Below the pieces are notes generated by a model. The model made no database searches, had not been told where the DNA came from, and saw only the letters and a program-made list of their open reading frames with translations. From Vicinamibacteria bacterium (GTDB lineage: Bacteria > Acidobacteriota > Vicinamibacteria > Vicinamibacterales > JAENWD01): a DNA stretch of 36,046 nt. Location: contig JAENWD010000174.1 of the NCBI GenBank assembly GCA_016650245.1, forward strand, positions 1 through 36,046, written 5' to 3'. Of the stretch, positions 33,431-36,046 are shown piece by piece. The position numbers and the translations under genes were made by a program. Positions within the stretch are counted from its first letter, which is position 1; each line of letters begins with the position of its first letter.

Positions 33431-34388
33431 AATGCTCCAGTGCCCTCCACTCGGCCCAGTACCCGTCGTGCACCCCGTTCCCCGCCGCCACAAACGCGCA
33501 ATGACCGCCGTGGGGGCTCACCAGCGCCGTGATGTGCGGGTTGCCGGTGACGGCTGGATCGGAGAACGGCTCGGGTGGCACGAAGGGGTCGTCAGCGGCG
33601 CTGATGATGAGCGCGGGCACCTGGATTCGACCGACGACGCGCAGCGAGGCGGCACGGTAGTAGTAGTCGGTGGCGTCGCGGAAACCGAAGTGCGGTGCAG
33701 TGTACGCCTCGTCGAAGTCGCGCACCGTACGGATCCGGTCGAGCGGCTCGGCCGAGAAGCGCTCCGGAAACGCCGAGACCTTCCGGCGCATGCGTGCCTT
33801 CAAATTCCGGACAAAGTTCCACTGGTACGCGAAATTGCTCCGCCGTTCGAGCGCGTCGACACAGCGCGGCAGGTCCATCACCGGCGAGATGGCGACCACG
33901 GCCTTCAAAAATGACGGCGCCTGCGCGCCGTAGTCACCGGCCAGCTTCAGCGCGAGGTTGCCGCCCAGCGAGTACCCGACCACCCCGAATCGAGTGAGCC
34001 CTTCGGCCGCCAGCTCGCGCAGCACCCAGTCGGTGTCGGCCGTCAGGCCCGAGTGATACAGCGTGGACGACAGGTGCTCGGTGCCGCCACAGTTGCGCTG
34101 GTTGAGCAAGACGACGTTGAAGCCGGCGGTCCACGCCTTGTCCGCCACGCCTTGCATGTAGTGCGCCTGGCTCGACCCTTCCAGCCCGTGCAGCGCCAGG
34201 ATTGTCGGGCGCGCGGTACGGTCCCGGTGCCAGTAGCAGTGCCCAAGCACGCGGGCATCCGGGGCGACCTGAAACAACCGGCTCTCCGGCGACGGCAGGT
34301 TCGGAAACGGCCGCCGCCGGGCCCATGCCCACAAGGTCATGGCATGACCATTCAGAAGGCGGGGGTGGGGCAGAAACGAGTCGGACAT
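33408..34388 (-). CDS. alpha/beta hydrolase, YheT family
   Basis: LPHPRLLNGHAMTLWAW; ILALHGLEGSSQAHYMQG; NQRNCGGTEH; VGYSLGGNLALKLAGDYG. Confidence 0.93.
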   Translation of the reverse strand: MSDSFLPHPRLLNGHAMTLWAWARRRPFPNLPSPESRLFQVAPDARVLGHCYWHRDRTARPTILALHGLEGSSQAHYMQGVADKAWTAGFNVVLLNQRNCGGTEHLSSTLYHSGLTADTDWVLRELAAEGLTRFGVVGYSLGGNLALKLAGDYGAQAPSFLKAVVAISPVMDLPRCVDALERRSNFAYQWNFVRNLKARMRRKVSAFPERFSAEPLDRIRTVRDFDEAYTAPHFGFRDATDYYYRAASLRVVGRIQVPALIISAADDPFVPPEPFSDPAVTGNPHITALVSPHGGHCAFVAAGNGVHDGYWAEWRALEHCRLTIAD

Positions 34389-34409
34389 CTTGATCTAGAC
34401 TACCAGACC

Positions 34410-36046
34410 GTGATCCGACGACCTCCGATTGTCGTGCTCGCTCTGATCCTCGCTGCCAGCGTCGCCCCCCGCGCGCAGCAGGTGCCATCCACCGCGCCGA
34501 TCAAGAAATCCGCGAAGGCCGCCAGGCCTGCACCGCCCACGAAAGACCAACTGCGTCTCACTGCCCTGAAGAAGGAGGCTTCCACCGACATCGACGGTCT
34601 GGCCACGCTGACGCAGCAGATGGTGGACTCGGTGTTCAGCTTCGGCGAGCTGGGCTTTCAGGAGATCGAGTCGTCGCGCTACCTCACCGGCATCCTCGAG
34701 CAGCACGGCTTCACGATCACCCGCGGCATCTCGGGTATCCCGACGGCGTGGGTCGCCCAGTGGGGCAGGGGCAAGCCCGTCATCGCGCTGGGTTCCGACA
34801 TCGACGGCATCCCGCAAGGCTCGCAGAAGCCTGGCGTGGCCTATCGCGACCCGCTGGTCGAGGGCGCGCCGGGGCACGGCGAGGGGCATAACTCCGGCAT
34901 CCCGCTCAACATCACCGCCGCGATCGCGGTGAAGAAGCTGATGGAGCGCGAGAAGCTGTCGGGCACCATTCGCCTGTGGCCGGGCGTCGCCGAGGAACTG
35001 GTGGGCGCCAAGGCCTGGTACGTGCGTGACGGGCTGTTCAAGGACGTCGACATCTCGCTCTTCGCGCACGTCGACAACAAGTTCGGCACGTCGTGGGGCA
35101 TGCGGCAGGGCACCGGGCTGGTGTCCATCGAGTACACGTTCACCGGGCAGACGGCCCACAGCGCCGGCGCGCCGTGGCGCGGAAAAAGCGCGCTCGACGC
35201 GGTGGAGCTGATGAACATCGGCTGGAACTACCGTCGCGAGCACCTGCGCCTGCAGCACCGCTCGCACTACGTCATCACCAACGGCGGCGACCAGCCCAAC
35301 GTCGTGCCCCGCTACGCCGGCGTCTGGTACTACTTCCGCGAGACCGAGTACGCGCGCATCAAGGAGCTGTGGGAGATCGGCAATCAGATCGCCGACGGCG
35401 CCGCGACGATGACCGGCACCACCTACACGTCACGAATTCTTGGCACCGGCTGGCCGCAGCACATGAACAAGCCGCTGGCCGAGACGATGGACGCCAACAT
35501 CCGGGCGATCGGACTGCCGACGTGGACCGACGCGGACCAGGCACTGGCCAAGGCGCTGCAGAAGGAACTCGGCGTGAAGCAGGCGGGGCTGTCCAACGAG
35601 ATTCCCGCGCTTGAAGGCAATGTGAAGGACGAAGACAACCGCGGCGGGGGCAGCGACGACATCGGCGACGTGTCGTGGAACCTGCCGACGATCACGCTGC
35701 GGTATCCGGCCAACATCCCGGACCTGCCGGGTCACAACTGGGCCAACGCGATTGCCATGGCCACGCCCATCGCGCACAAGGGCACCACGGCCGGCGCCAA
35801 GGCCATGGCCGCCACCGTGCTCGAGGTGCTGCTGACGCCGGCGCTGGTCGAGCAGGCGTGGACCTACTTCCGCGACGTGCAGACGAAGGACCAGAAATAC
35901 GTGCCCTTCATCACCGACAAGGACCCGCCGGCCATCACGACCAACGCCGCAGTGATGGCCAGGTTTCGTGAGGAGATGAAGAAGTACTACTACGACCCGA
36001 CGAAGTACAAGACATACCTCGAGCAGTTGGGGATTACGTATCCGAC
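34410..36046 (+). CDS. secreted M20-family amidohydrolase (AbgB-like), 3' end truncated by window edge
   Basis: GTG start giving MIRRPPIVVLALILAASVAPRAQQ; FSFGELGFQEIESSRYL, VIALGSDIDGIP, GHGEGHNSGIPLNITAAIAVKKLM, FTGQTAHSAGAPWRGKSALDAVELMN; open to position 36046. Confidence 0.92.
   Translation, partial: MIRRPPIVVLALILAASVAPRAQQVPSTAPIKKSAKAARPAPPTKDQLRLTALKKEASTDIDGLATLTQQMVDSVFSFGELGFQEIESSRYLTGILEQHGFTITRGISGIPTAWVAQWGRGKPVIALGSDIDGIPQGSQKPGVAYRDPLVEGAPGHGEGHNSGIPLNITAAIAVKKLMEREKLSGTIRLWPGVAEELVGAKAWYVRDGLFKDVDISLFAHVDNKFGTSWGMRQGTGLVSIEYTFTGQTAHSAGAPWRGKSALDAVELMNIGWNYRREHLRLQHRSHYVITNGGDQPNVVPRYAGVWYYFRETEYARIKELWEIGNQIADGAATMTGTTYTSRILGTGWPQHMNKPLAETMDANIRAIGLPTWTDADQALAKALQKELGVKQAGLSNEIPALEGNVKDEDNRGGGSDDIGDVSWNLPTITLRYPANIPDLPGHNWANAIAMATPIAHKGTTAGAKAMAATVLEVLLTPALVEQAWTYFRDVQTKDQKYVPFITDKDPPAITTNAAVMARFREEMKKYYYDPTKYKTYLEQLGITYP

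Overview
High-GC bacterial chromosome segment. Gene content and style suggest an Acidobacteriota-like genome, but this is inference only. I could support about 35 protein-coding genes: clpA (truncated at the left edge), clpS, a UDGb-type uracil-DNA glycosylase, lipA, an operon of beta-barrel, cupredoxin-like protein, histidine kinase and NtrC-type regulator, a small accessory island (PIN/RHH toxin-antitoxin facing a three-gene cassette), an IclR regulator plus 7Fe-type ferredoxin, a large gluzincin/beta-propeller/Omp85-like barrel protein, ECF sigma/anti-sigma/TlpA, an acyl-CoA desaturase, an HlyD/LolD/FtsX ABC export operon, DUF2961+HEAT, a CusF-SCO1 fusion, DUF72, a YheT-type hydrolase and an M20 amidohydrolase (truncated at the right edge). 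The most unusual signal is not a gene. It is a dense set of short tandem repeats with 7-nt period (two sequence groups), 8-nt, 9-nt and 29-nt period, sitting in intergenic gaps and very often containing the stop codon of the neighbouring gene. Three unrelated proteins end in the same repeat-encoded tail, LT(I/N)AD. Several heptamer arrays are paired in inverted orientation around a related GC-rich core, which looks like a dispersed intergenic element family. No tRNA, rRNA, CRISPR array or transposase was recognised. clpA and the M20 gene are missing from the supplied ORF track because they run off the window edges.
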